Shown piece by piece: positions 56,306-64,000 of a DNA stretch of 64,000 bases (position 1 is its first letter; each line of letters starts with the position of its first letter). The stretch covers positions 124,001-188,000 of the forward strand of contig CALBMX010000035.1 of the NCBI GenBank assembly GCA_937896235.1, in the 5' to 3' direction. The notes under the pieces were generated by a model. The model was given only the letters and a program-made list of their open reading frames with translations, was not told where the DNA came from and searched no databases. A program made the position numbers and the translations under genes. Source of the stretch: an uncultured bacterium. GTDB taxonomy: Bacteria; Planctomycetota; UBA1135; GCA-002686595.

Positions 56306-58534
56306 CTAAGCGTGAAAGGTGTTGCCGCGTTCGGCGAGGGAGCGAAGGAGTGGCGCTGGAGTAAATCGCGCCGCACCTCCTTTGCGCTCGGCGACGACGG
56401 GGATGGTCATAAGGAGCTCTAGGCGCTCCAAGATCCCCGCGACGCCACGAGCGTCGGCGTAGGCCAACAGGCCTCCGCGGAAAGGCGCGAATCCCATGCC
56501 AAAAATAGTCGCAAGATCGAGCTCGCTCGCGGACGCGGCAACTCGTTCCTCGAGCGCGCGCGCACCCTCGTTGACCATCGCTAGGATCAGACGATCCACG
56601 ATGTCGTTGTGGGACATCGCCACTGCATGGGTTGACTTTGGAGAGGGCAAACGGGGGTTGAGACCGATCGATTTCGGACGTCCCTCCTTCCCCTTTTCAT
56701 AGCGAAAAATACCGGCTCCAGTCTTCTTGCCAAGGTCACCCGAGTCGAGCAGTGGCTTCAGGAACTGGTTCGCTGTCATGCGCTCGCCATAGCCGCGCTC
56801 CATCGAGTTACCCGCGTGACCAGCAATGTCCAAACCGACCTCGTCAAGCAGCTCAAAAGGCCCCATGGGCATGCCGAACTGCTGCATGGCCCGATCAATT
56901 CGCTCAGGGGATGCGCCCTCCTCGAGAAGGCAAACGGCTTCGTCCAGATAGGGGGCGAGAAGGCGGTTGACCAGGAAGCCGGGCACGTCGCGTACCACAA
57001 CTGGAGTCTTGCCGAGGCTCAGGGCGAGCTGTGCAATGCGCCGCACCGTCTCGTCTGTGGTTTTAGTTCCCCGCACGATCTCAACCAGCGGCATACGGCG
57101 CACGGGATTAAAGAAGTGCATACCGACGACGCGGCCAGGATTGGGCAGGTCGCGCGCCATCTCGTCCACGGAGAGGGACGAGGTGTTGGTGGCGAGAATG
57201 GCGTCAGGTCCCATCAGCTGGGCGAGCTCGCCAAGTACCGCGTGCTTTACGGCCATGACCTCCGCGACGGCCTCGATGACAATCTCGCAGCGCCCAAAGC
57301 CACTCGTTCCGGTGGTCACTTCCAAGCGGTCGATAGCAGCATCCGCCTGATGGCCTTGCAGCTGGCGGCGCAGCCGTTTCTTGTTGATTGCGGAGTGGTG
57401 TTCTCGAACGGCTCCGTCGAGCGCGTCGCGGGAGAGATCGCGAAGGCGCATATCTAGGCCTTTCTCCGCCATCAGGCTGGCGATGGCTCCGCCCATGATG
57501 CCCGCGCCGACGACCGCGCCGCGGGTGAAACTTGCGGCTTTTTGGCCGTCGGCATCCTTGGCTAGGCCCTTGGCAAACTCGGTCATCTCATAGATGCCGA
57601 TAAGCGCTTTTGTGATCGGGTTGGTGGCGAGTGTGGAGTTGACGCGCCGCTCCTCCATCAGAGCGTCCTCGAGGTGCTGTCTCGGAGAGCGCAGCACAAG
57701 GTCGAGCGCAATACTCGCCGCGGGGTAGTGGCCACCGGTTGCCTTGAGAATACCCTTCGCTGCTTGGCGCTCGATTACCGCGAGTGCCAACGGATTTTTG
57801 TCGATCAGCCAGGACCACTTGCCGCGCTGCTTGCGCTTACATTTTTCCCGGCCCATAGCGATATCGGCGGCGACCCGATCGAGATATTCGGCGGGAGTTA
57901 CGCGATCGACCATGCCCATCTTTAGGGCTGCGTGATAGCGGACGAGCTTACCGGCGACAATCACGCCAAGAGCAGCCGGGACTCCGACCCTGCGTGGCAA
58001 CCGAGCGCAGCCACCCCAGCCGGGAACGATTCCCAGCTGCACTTCGGGCAAGCCAATACGCGTTTTGTCGTCGCGGGTGAGCACGATCCGATCGCATGCG
58101 AGAGCGATCTCACAAGCGCCCCCGGGGATCGGGCCTCCGATGGCAGCGACAACCATCAAGGCCCCGCCACCGCCTCTCGACAGCTTGAAGATGCGCTGGA
58201 AAAGGGCTTGGCCAAACGCGATGTAGCGTTGGACAGCCTCTGGAGTTTCGAGTTTGCCGATCGCCTCGAGGTCGGCGCCACCTGCAAAGGTGAGGGGGTT
58301 CGCTCCCGAGATGATTAGGCCCCGGAGGGAGCCCTCTCGTTCGACTTCAGCAATCGCGGCCTCCAGGTCGAGAAGCATCGGGACATCGAAGACGGCTAGC
58401 TTGCGATGGGGCGGATCGAGAACCAGGCGAATGAGGCCGGGCTCGGGTCGCTCGAGCCGAATGGACTCACCGGGTGCAGGTGCGTTCGCGGGAATGGGGA
58501 CGCCGGCGAGGGGGTTCTGTAGTTCCGTGTTCAT
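56306..58534 (-). CDS. Bifunctional enoyl-CoA hydratase / 3-hydroxyacyl-CoA dehydrogenase (FadJ/FadB-like)
   Basis: ATG at 58534 overlaps the thiolase stop (ATGA), giving 742 residues. The N-terminal crotonase part shows GLIISGANPLTFAGGADLEA and GGGALMVVAAIGGPIPGGAC, and the middle has the NAD motif VGAGIMGGAIASLMAEKG. The C-terminal part has TNTSSLSVDEMA, GMHFFNPVRRMPLVEIVRG and the catalytic region VRDVPGFLVNRLLAPYLDEA. It performs steps two and three of beta-oxidation as partner of the thiolase in a trifunctional-like complex. Confidence 0.94.
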   Translation of the reverse strand: MNTELQNPLAGVPIPANAPAPGESIRLERPEPGLIRLVLDPPHRKLAVFDVPMLLDLEAAIAEVEREGSLRGLIISGANPLTFAGGADLEAIGKLETPEAVQRYIAFGQALFQRIFKLSRGGGGALMVVAAIGGPIPGGACEIALACDRIVLTRDDKTRIGLPEVQLGIVPGWGGCARLPRRVGVPAALGVIVAGKLVRYHAALKMGMVDRVTPAEYLDRVAADIAMGREKCKRKQRGKWSWLIDKNPLALAVIERQAAKGILKATGGHYPAASIALDLVLRSPRQHLEDALMEERRVNSTLATNPITKALIGIYEMTEFAKGLAKDADGQKAASFTRGAVVGAGIMGGAIASLMAEKGLDMRLRDLSRDALDGAVREHHSAINKKRLRRQLQGHQADAAIDRLEVTTGTSGFGRCEIVIEAVAEVMAVKHAVLGELAQLMGPDAILATNTSSLSVDEMARDLPNPGRVVGMHFFNPVRRMPLVEIVRGTKTTDETVRRIAQLALSLGKTPVVVRDVPGFLVNRLLAPYLDEAVCLLEEGASPERIDRAMQQFGMPMGPFELLDEVGLDIAGHAGNSMERGYGERMTANQFLKPLLDSGDLGKKTGAGIFRYEKGKEGRPKSIGLNPRLPSPKSTHAVAMSHNDIVDRLILAMVNEGARALEERVAASASELDLATIFGMGFAPFRGGLLAYADARGVAGILERLELLMTIPVVAERKGGAARFTPAPLLRSLAERGNTFHA

Positions 58535-59838
58535 GAGGAGCACCTCTCGAGGAGGACGGCGCCGCCCTGGCCGCCGCCGATGCAGAGGGTTGCGAGGCCG
58601 AGCTCGTGATCTCCCGCCGCGAGCTCAAGCGCGGTGGTGAGCAAGAGTCGGGTCCCGGTGGCGCCAACTGGGTGGCCGATAGCAATCGCGCCTCCGTTGG
58701 GGTTGAGTTTACTCAGGGGGACTTCACCCATTGCCGAGCCAAGTCCAAGATGTTTTTGCGCGAAGGCTTTGGAGCCGAACGCCTTTTGACAGGCCAGGAC
58801 CTGGACCGCGAACGCCTCGTTCAGCTCGATCGTTCCGATGTCGGCAAGGGTGACGCCGGTGCCTTCTAGGCAGCGGGCTGTAGAGAATACGGGACCTAGG
58901 CCCATGCGCGAGGGGTCGCAGCCGGCCCATGCGAAGGACTTGATCTTGGCGAGCGCCTTGAGACCGAGTTGGTCCGCGCGCTCCCTTGTGGTGACAATCA
59001 ATGCGGCCGCGCCGTCCGTAATCCCGCAGGCGTTCCCCACGGTCACAACGCCGTCCGGTTTTTCAAAGTAGGGTCGTAGTTTGCCGAGTGCCTCTACGCT
59101 TTGGCCATCGCGAATCGAATCGTCCGCGAGGAGTGCCTTTTGCGTTTTGGAGGCGCCTTGCGGGAAGTAGGGCATAAGCTCCTCGGAGAAGCGGCCCGCG
59201 TTGCGAGCTGCCGCGGCGCGCGTGTGACTCTCCGTTGCATAGGTGTCGGCATCATCTCTGGATAGACCAAAATCGCGCGCCAAGAGCTCGGCGGTGCTAC
59301 CCATGATCAAGTCGGTGGTCGGGTCGGTGAGACCCTCAACCAGTGCGATGCGAGGCGCCAACATCGAGGGGCGCCAGGAGGCGATTGCCCCCAATCTCGC
59401 GCCCGCGGACCTAGCAAAGGCAAGGCGACCGAAGAAGTCCGTCGCCTTTTGGTTGAAGAGAAGCGGGTAGGCGCTCATGGTCTCCACGCCGAGGCAAAGA
59501 AAGGTTTGGCCTCGGCCCGCCATGATCTGGGTGGCCGCCGACGTGACGGCCTGCATGCCACTCGCGCAGTTTCGAGCCACCGTGTAGGCCGGCGTCGCTT
59601 GGGGAAGCCCGGCGCGCAGCGCAATCACACGAGCGAGGTTGGCTTGGTCATGAGGTTGCCCCACGCAGCCCGCAATGACCTCGTCAAAGATTTCGGGAGT
59701 AAGTCCCGTACGAGCCATTAGTTCGCGGGTGAGTGCCGCGCCCATATGGGCCGCATCCTCGCGCTTATAGGCACCTCCGGCACGGGCTTGGGGTAATCGC
59801 AAGCCTGCGGCGAGCACGATTTCGGGTTGAGTCGACAT
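58531..59838 (-). CDS. Acetyl-CoA acyltransferase (thiolase, FadI/FadA-like)
   Basis: The 435-residue product has the nucleophile in RNCASGMQAVTSAATQI (Cys91), NEAFAVQVLACQKAFG and the C-terminal GGAIAIGHPVGATGTRLLLT plus LCIGGGQGGAVLLE. It cleaves 3-ketoacyl-CoA with CoA, the last step of beta-oxidation. First gene of the minus-strand fad operon (thiolase-FadJ-dehydrogenase). Start ATG 59838; the 340 bases upstream hold its promoter. Confidence 0.95.
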   Translation of the reverse strand: MSTQPEIVLAAGLRLPQARAGGAYKREDAAHMGAALTRELMARTGLTPEIFDEVIAGCVGQPHDQANLARVIALRAGLPQATPAYTVARNCASGMQAVTSAATQIMAGRGQTFLCLGVETMSAYPLLFNQKATDFFGRLAFARSAGARLGAIASWRPSMLAPRIALVEGLTDPTTDLIMGSTAELLARDFGLSRDDADTYATESHTRAAAARNAGRFSEELMPYFPQGASKTQKALLADDSIRDGQSVEALGKLRPYFEKPDGVVTVGNACGITDGAAALIVTTRERADQLGLKALAKIKSFAWAGCDPSRMGLGPVFSTARCLEGTGVTLADIGTIELNEAFAVQVLACQKAFGSKAFAQKHLGLGSAMGEVPLSKLNPNGGAIAIGHPVGATGTRLLLTTALELAAGDHELGLATLCIGGGQGGAVLLERCSS

Positions 59839-60178
59839 GGCGTCTTAGACGGTGGGCAGCTCGTCCGGATCCTTGGAGAGGTCTCCATGCCAAAGATCGA
59901 AGTTGAGCTTTTGGTCGAAAAAGGTCCGCGCCAATGGAGCAGCGGGGAATCCTCATATAGCAGTGAAACGCGGAACGCCTCCAGAGTCCATCACTTGGCA
60001 AGCTTTTCCTACGAATAGAATCGTCGAAAAGGGTCAAAAGCTAAATGGGGAAGGCTGCTATATGGCAACATTTGGGTGCCGTGGACAATGAGTCCCCCAA
60101 AGCGCTAGATGAAGGAGTAGGCAAAGCAGGGCCCTTCTGATTTCAGTAGATGGCCGAGCTGGCTAGGCAAGGATATTT
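59839..60178. other. Divergent intergenic region
   Basis: This stretch separates the fad operon from the patatin-ferredoxin gene and must carry promoters for both. No coding region or recognised RNA is visible; frames there are extensions or shadows of the flanks. Confidence 0.5.
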
Positions 60179-61333
60179 ATGGAAGAAAAAGAGAGAGGCG
60201 CGCGCCTTGAAGACCAGGCGAAACACCGGCATTTTGAGTCAGGTCGCAGAGGACGTCCACGGACGGTGCTCGTGCTTGGCGGCGGAGGGATGCGAGGGAT
60301 GGCGCACGTCGGCGTGCTACGCGCGCTGCGCGAGCTCGGGATCGAGTATGACGCAATCGTTGCAACAAGCATCGGGTCGCTCGTCGGGGGCCTCGCCGCA
60401 AGTGGCGCGATGGACGACGAGATCGAGCATATCGTTACCGCCGTTCAAAAGGGCGACTACTTCAAGCTGAACTTCCTCAAGTTCCTCCTGAAGGGCACGC
60501 GGACGCCTTCGATGTACAGCGGTGATACTTTCCGCGACAACCTGAAGGAGATCATGCCACCTGGAAGCACCGAGCCGGGCAGCGTCGCTCGCACTCGCAT
60601 TCCGTTCTATTGCAACTCGATTTGCCTTGAGACGGGGGGCTCCGTATTTTGGGGGACGCGCGGTTCCGACGACGTCTCGCTCGTGGACGCGGTGTACTCC
60701 TCATGCGCTCTACCTGGAATTTTTGAGCCCTTCCAGCGCAACGAGAAACATTACATGGATGGGGGGATCGTGGACGCGTTGCCGCTGCGTTTTGCGAAGA
60801 CACTCTCGCCCGACCTGATCATCGCCGTGGACCTTACCGTCAAGGCCACCTTCAAGGACCCCAACTACAAGAACCGCGCGACCAGCACCATGTTGCGCGC
60901 GTTTGAGATAGCGGAGGAGGTCGTTGTAGAGCAGATGTTGCACATGCATGCCGACCACAAGACTGCTCTGATTCAACCGAAAGTCGGGCACTTGCAACGA
61001 TTTGATTTTGATGACGTCGCCGCTGTGATCAAGTTGGGAGAAGACGAGGCGCGCCGCGTTTTGACCTCCCACGCGGCTACACGTCACTTAGTAACCACTG
61101 AGCTTATTCCTGGTTTGGCATGTCCTGTGCAGGTGCGCGACTATGTAACGATTCGTATCGATGCGGATAGCTGTGTGGGCTGCGGACTGTGCGAGATGGT
61201 TTGCGAGACCGACGCGTTCTCGGCACACGGTGAAAAGGCGACCGTTCGCAAGCGCCATAACTACGAGTGCACTCGCGATCACTCTTGCGCGCGCAACTGT
61301 CCAACGGGCGCAATCCACTTGGGCAACTTATAG
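60179..61333 (+). CDS. Patatin-like phospholipase fused to a C-terminal ferredoxin domain
   Basis: ATG at 60179, behind an AAGGA site, gives 384 residues. Residues 28-230 are patatin-like: the oxyanion loop GGGGMRGMAHVG (34-45), the nucleophile elbow ATSIGS with Ser64 (the usual GxSxG begins with Ala here) and the DGG motif with catalytic Asp194. Residues about 320-384 form a ferredoxin-like domain: CVGCGLCEMVC (Cys332, 335, 338, 342) and CTRDHSCARNCPTGAIH (Cys364, 370, 374), which could hold one or two 4Fe-4S clusters. Patatins hydrolyse acyl esters of lipids; an attached ferredoxin is unusual. A lipase whose activity or location depends on redox state is one reading. No signal peptide is seen, so it is probably cytoplasmic or membrane-associated. 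Confidence 0.88.
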   Translation: MEEKERGARLEDQAKHRHFESGRRGRPRTVLVLGGGGMRGMAHVGVLRALRELGIEYDAIVATSIGSLVGGLAASGAMDDEIEHIVTAVQKGDYFKLNFLKFLLKGTRTPSMYSGDTFRDNLKEIMPPGSTEPGSVARTRIPFYCNSICLETGGSVFWGTRGSDDVSLVDAVYSSCALPGIFEPFQRNEKHYMDGGIVDALPLRFAKTLSPDLIIAVDLTVKATFKDPNYKNRATSTMLRAFEIAEEVVVEQMLHMHADHKTALIQPKVGHLQRFDFDDVAAVIKLGEDEARRVLTSHAATRHLVTTELIPGLACPVQVRDYVTIRIDADSCVGCGLCEMVCETDAFSAHGEKATVRKRHNYECTRDHSCARNCPTGAIHLGNL

Positions 61334-61432
61334 AGCGAAGCGAGGCCCGCCACGCGCAGTCCGCGCCGCCTCTGGTGAGTTGGTGGGCCATCAGTCCGGG
61401 TTCAAGCGTGTGTCAAGCCTCGTGGATAAGCC

Positions 61433-61975
61433 TCAAGGTCGGCTTGAACGTGGGTCCATCGGTGAGCGCTTCCCCCAGACACTCGTTGGTGTTCCTCCCT
61501 CATCGATACGAACCTCTCGAAAGGTCATTCCACACTTGGCGAGGACGTTTTGAGACACCCGATGGGAGGGATCTACGGTGGCGATGATTTCGCTAAGGCC
61601 GTGCTCGAGTCGGCCGTAATCGAGGAGTGCGCGGCCTGCTTCTGTAGCGATCCCCATCCCCCAGAATTCGCTCAGATAGGCGTATTTGAGCTCGGGCTCC
61701 CTCTGCTTGCAGGGATGGACAAGCCCGGCGAAGCCGACGATCTGACTGCTCTCACGCAGCACGACGGCAAACATCCCGTACCCCCGCGTCTGGTAATTCG
61801 AAAGTGTGATTTCGATCCAGCGTTTGCAATCCTCTGCTGAGATTGCCGTGCCATCTCCGACGTAACGCATAGCGGAGAGGTCCCCGTACACGGCCATCAT
61901 CGAGTCGAAGTCATCGTGACGAATTTTTCGAAGCCGCAAGCGCTCAGTCTCTGCTATGGAATCGATTCGAGTCAT
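61433..61975 (-). CDS. GNAT N-acetyltransferase (RimJ/RimL type)
   Basis: The 180-residue product begins with the family's ETERLRLRKIRHDDFDSMMA and has the acetyl-CoA-binding region SEFWGMGIATEAGRALLDYG and the HRVSQNVLAKCGMTF segment. RimJ/RimL-like enzymes acetylate N-termini of ribosomal proteins or small molecules; the substrate cannot be told here. Start ATG 61975, 12 bases after the stop of the minus-strand transporter gene, so it may be co-transcribed with it. Confidence 0.88.
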   Translation of the reverse strand: MTRIDSIAETERLRLRKIRHDDFDSMMAVYGDLSAMRYVGDGTAISAEDCKRWIEITLSNYQTRGYGMFAVVLRESSQIVGFAGLVHPCKQREPELKYAYLSEFWGMGIATEAGRALLDYGRLEHGLSEIIATVDPSHRVSQNVLAKCGMTFREVRIDEGGTPTSVWGKRSPMDPRSSRP

Positions 61976-61987
61976 CCGCCCAGCTGA

Positions 61988-63766
61988 TCAGACATAAAGA
62001 GAGAGTCCAATACTGGTCACTAGCCAATAGAAGATACCCAAGGGGATGCCAACGCGGAGGTAGTCCGAATAGCGATAGCCGCCAGGACCTAGCACGATGA
62101 GGTTGACTTGATGTCCGAGGGGGGTAGCGAAGGCGTTCGAGCCAGCAAAGAGAACGGCCAACAAGAACGGTAGGGGGTCCTCTACGCCCTGAGAGGCCGC
62201 CATGGAGAGGGCGATCGGTGTGAGCAGGACCGACACCGCATAGGGGGAGACGAACTGATTCAAGACCGCTCCAGCAAGTAGCAGCCCCGACAATATTCCG
62301 GCCGTGCCAAACCCAGCCATCAATCCAACGATTGCCCTTGCGATTTGATCGGAGAGGCCAGTCACCTGCATGGCCGAGCCAAGCGCGAGAGCACCAACGA
62401 TAAAGATGAGGATGGGCCAACCAATACAGCGATATGCGCGACGCGTATTTATACAGCGCGTGGCGACCATGGCGATCGCGCCAGCCAAGACGACGAGTGG
62501 AATGGGAAACAGGCCAGAGAGCGAGGGAATGGTGCCAAGCAGAAACATGCAGACGACGGCGCCCGTGACCCAGAGGGCCCGCTTTCCGTGTTTCTCGAGG
62601 TGGGCTTCTTCCTCGGACATTCCCGCGATGCGATAGAAGTCTTGAGAGCGCTCTATACGCGCCTCGGAGGATTCTGGCCCACATACAAGAAGCACATCAC
62701 CGGCTCGCAGGTGCATGTTGGAGGCTAGGTCTTTGTAGTGGTGGCCGCCTCGCAAGACGGCAACGGTCAGAACGCCAAAGTCGCGCCACAGGTGAAGACT
62801 CCCCAATCGGATTCCGATCAACGAGCTCGAAGGTGCAAGTACAAGCTCATAGAGCTTCATCGAGCGCGGATCAAAGCGTGTGTCGCCGAGCAGCTCAAGC
62901 CCCAGGCTACGCTGCAATTCGAGCAGGCGTTTAATCTTCCCGCGCAACAAGACGGTGTCGTTCTCTTGCACGACAGAGTCCCTAAAGGGCGGCCATAGAA
63001 TGACCTCGTCGCGGACAAGCATGAGCGGCTTCGTGCCGTCAGCTTCGAAGCTGTCGCGGATGGAGCTGCCAACCAAGGGGGATGCCGGGCCCACATGAAG
63101 TTCCGTGACGAACTCTCTCATGGGCGTAGCCGCAAGGCTGGAGGTGAGTGAGCTCCTGTGGGGTAGAAGGGTCCGTGTGAGGACGATCGTAAGAGGGACG
63201 CCAAGGATGCATAACACCAAGGCGATCGGAGTCATGTCGAATAGGCCGATGGGGTGTGCGCCGTAGGCCTCAGCTGTACCGCTTGTAAGGAGGTTTGTTG
63301 TGGAGCCGACAAGGGTGAGGGTTCCGCCTAGAATCGAGGAGAACGCCATTGGCAACAAGAGCCGCGATACGCTTATGTCAAGGCGGCGTGCAAGTTCGAT
63401 CGACAAAGGCAAGAAGACAAGGACGACCGCTGTGTTGCTCGCGATTCCGCTCATGATCGCACTTACCCCGCAGAGCCCTAGCGTGAGTCGTAACTCACTC
63501 CCGTCGCTGACGCGAAACAGGTATTGAGCAATAAAACTAAGAGCGCCGGTAAAGGCGAGGCCTTCACCTATCACATATAGGCCCGCGAGTGTGACAACGG
63601 CGTGATTACCAAAGCCGGCAAGCGCCTCGTCCAGCCCAAGGCATTGTGAGCCTACGAGCACCAGAATTAGGGCTATACCAACCAAGTCTAAACTTGCACG
63701 CCCGCTGATGAGCAAGACAAGCGAGGCGACGGCTACGATGGCAACAAAGATGGCTTCCGCGGGCAT
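61988..63766 (-). CDS. SLC13/DASS-type anion transporter with TrkA-C domains
   Basis: ATG at 63766 (a TTG two codons earlier is also open) gives 592 residues. Two blocks of membrane helices flank a soluble middle (about 205-385) with two RCK_C/TrkA-C-like domains, marked by LHVGPASPLVGSSIRDSF, VQENDTVLLRGKIKRLLEL, APSSSLIGIRLGSLHLWRDF and MHLRAGDVLLVCGPESS. This layout is that of bacterial SLC13-family permeases annotated as sodium/sulfate or dicarboxylate symporters. Substrate is unknown. The membrane motifs SGIASNTAVVLVFLPLSIEL and LVGSTTNLLTSGTAEAYG are the sodium/anion-binding hairpins of the family. Confidence 0.9.
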   Translation of the reverse strand: MPAEAIFVAIVAVASLVLLISGRASLDLVGIALILVLVGSQCLGLDEALAGFGNHAVVTLAGLYVIGEGLAFTGALSFIAQYLFRVSDGSELRLTLGLCGVSAIMSGIASNTAVVLVFLPLSIELARRLDISVSRLLLPMAFSSILGGTLTLVGSTTNLLTSGTAEAYGAHPIGLFDMTPIALVLCILGVPLTIVLTRTLLPHRSSLTSSLAATPMREFVTELHVGPASPLVGSSIRDSFEADGTKPLMLVRDEVILWPPFRDSVVQENDTVLLRGKIKRLLELQRSLGLELLGDTRFDPRSMKLYELVLAPSSSLIGIRLGSLHLWRDFGVLTVAVLRGGHHYKDLASNMHLRAGDVLLVCGPESSEARIERSQDFYRIAGMSEEEAHLEKHGKRALWVTGAVVCMFLLGTIPSLSGLFPIPLVVLAGAIAMVATRCINTRRAYRCIGWPILIFIVGALALGSAMQVTGLSDQIARAIVGLMAGFGTAGILSGLLLAGAVLNQFVSPYAVSVLLTPIALSMAASQGVEDPLPFLLAVLFAGSNAFATPLGHQVNLIVLGPGGYRYSDYLRVGIPLGIFYWLVTSIGLSLYV

Positions 63767-63806
63767 TTTCAAATCGTACCCCGAAATGCGCGAGGGGGCA
63801 CACTTG

Positions 63807-64000
63807 TTAGTTTTCGATCACTCGAAGCTTGATTCGATTTGGATCGATAGTTCTCCGCTTTAGAGAGGCGGAGTCTTCGATGGTTACGCGTGTGCGCCGG
63901 CCTTCTCCCTCTACCTTTAGAACTCGGGCGAGTCCGTGTTGGCCGATGCGAACCCAATTCCCACGGCGGAACGGCGCTGGAGCTGGGTCCTTTAGGGGGT
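63807..64000 (-). CDS. C-terminal end of an unidentified protein (truncated by window edge)
   Basis: The minus strand is open from the right edge to TAA at 63807, giving 63 residues, with good coding character: RRGNWVRIGQHGLARVLKVE then GEGRRTRVTIEDSASLKRRT and IDPNRIKLRVIEN. It looks like a short beta-barrel (SH3/KOW-like) with basic residues, possibly nucleic-acid-binding, but I cannot name the family. It ends 40 bases before the transporter start, so it may be the upstream gene of that operon. Confidence 0.6.
   Translation of the reverse strand, partial: PLKDPAPAPFRRGNWVRIGQHGLARVLKVEGEGRRTRVTIEDSASLKRRTIDPNRIKLRVIEN

Overview
The window is a gene-dense, chromosomal stretch with moderately high GC, from a Gram-negative bacterium. 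KdsA (a Kdo/LPS enzyme), a secretin, a GspK-like pseudopilin and many lipoprotein signals show an outer membrane. The mix of giant TPR, Ig-like, carboxypeptidase-regulatory and FGE-like (SUMF1) surface or exported proteins, frequent GTG/TTG starts and weak Shine-Dalgarno sequences suggests Planctomycetota or a neighbouring lineage. That placement is an inference; no rRNA or tRNA gene is present to confirm it. I saw no CRISPR array, insertion sequence, phage or integrase, and the region looks like ordinary core genome.

Layout: 1-9.4 kb holds a truncated, degenerate Ser/Thr-kinase-like membrane protein, a two-gene operon of exported TPR proteins, a divergent large Ig-like lipoprotein and a small lipoprotein. 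At 9.5-12.3 kb lies the rpsO-pnp RNA-metabolism pair. At 12.8-18.0 kb are a secreted orphan, a secretin lipoprotein and a GspK-like protein (part of a type II secretion system), then a hydantoinase-B-like protein translationally overlapped with gspK. At 18.2-24.4 kb a colinear housekeeping block runs purA-uppS-cdsA-phoH-HD phosphodiesterase-ybeY. At 24.7-26.9 kb come a FliA/WhiG-type sigma factor, then about 0.9 kb of structured non-coding DNA with a clear c-di-GMP-I (GEMM-I) riboswitch on the minus strand, then a NifU/IscU-like gene. The riboswitch has its own promoter but no recognisable minus-strand protein gene ahead of the next terminator.

The right half is metabolic and envelope-related. 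A minus-strand unit encodes a lipid kinase, KdsA and a membrane-anchored haem-binding protein. It is followed by an exported HExxH protein, a sugar-nucleotide-reductase-like SDR and valS, then an FGE-like exported protein, an RluD-type pseudouridine synthase and a 1150-residue carboxypeptidase-regulatory-repeat protein. A propionate/methylmalonyl-CoA operon (mutase large subunit, epimerase, carboxylase beta, biotin carboxylase, biotin carrier) converges on a TetR regulator. A TPR glycosyltransferase-like membrane protein, a TVP38-like protein and transketolase follow. A beta-oxidation operon (thiolase, FadJ-like, acyl-CoA dehydrogenase) could feed odd-chain propionyl-CoA into the methylmalonyl-CoA operon. 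The end holds a patatin-like lipase fused to a C-terminal ferredoxin domain, a GNAT acetyltransferase, an SLC13-type transporter and a truncated ORF.

The points most worth following up are the orphan c-di-GMP riboswitch with its non-coding downstream region, the patatin-ferredoxin fusion, the degenerate kinase, and several conserved enzymes with altered signature residues (CdsA, NifU-like, FGE-like).
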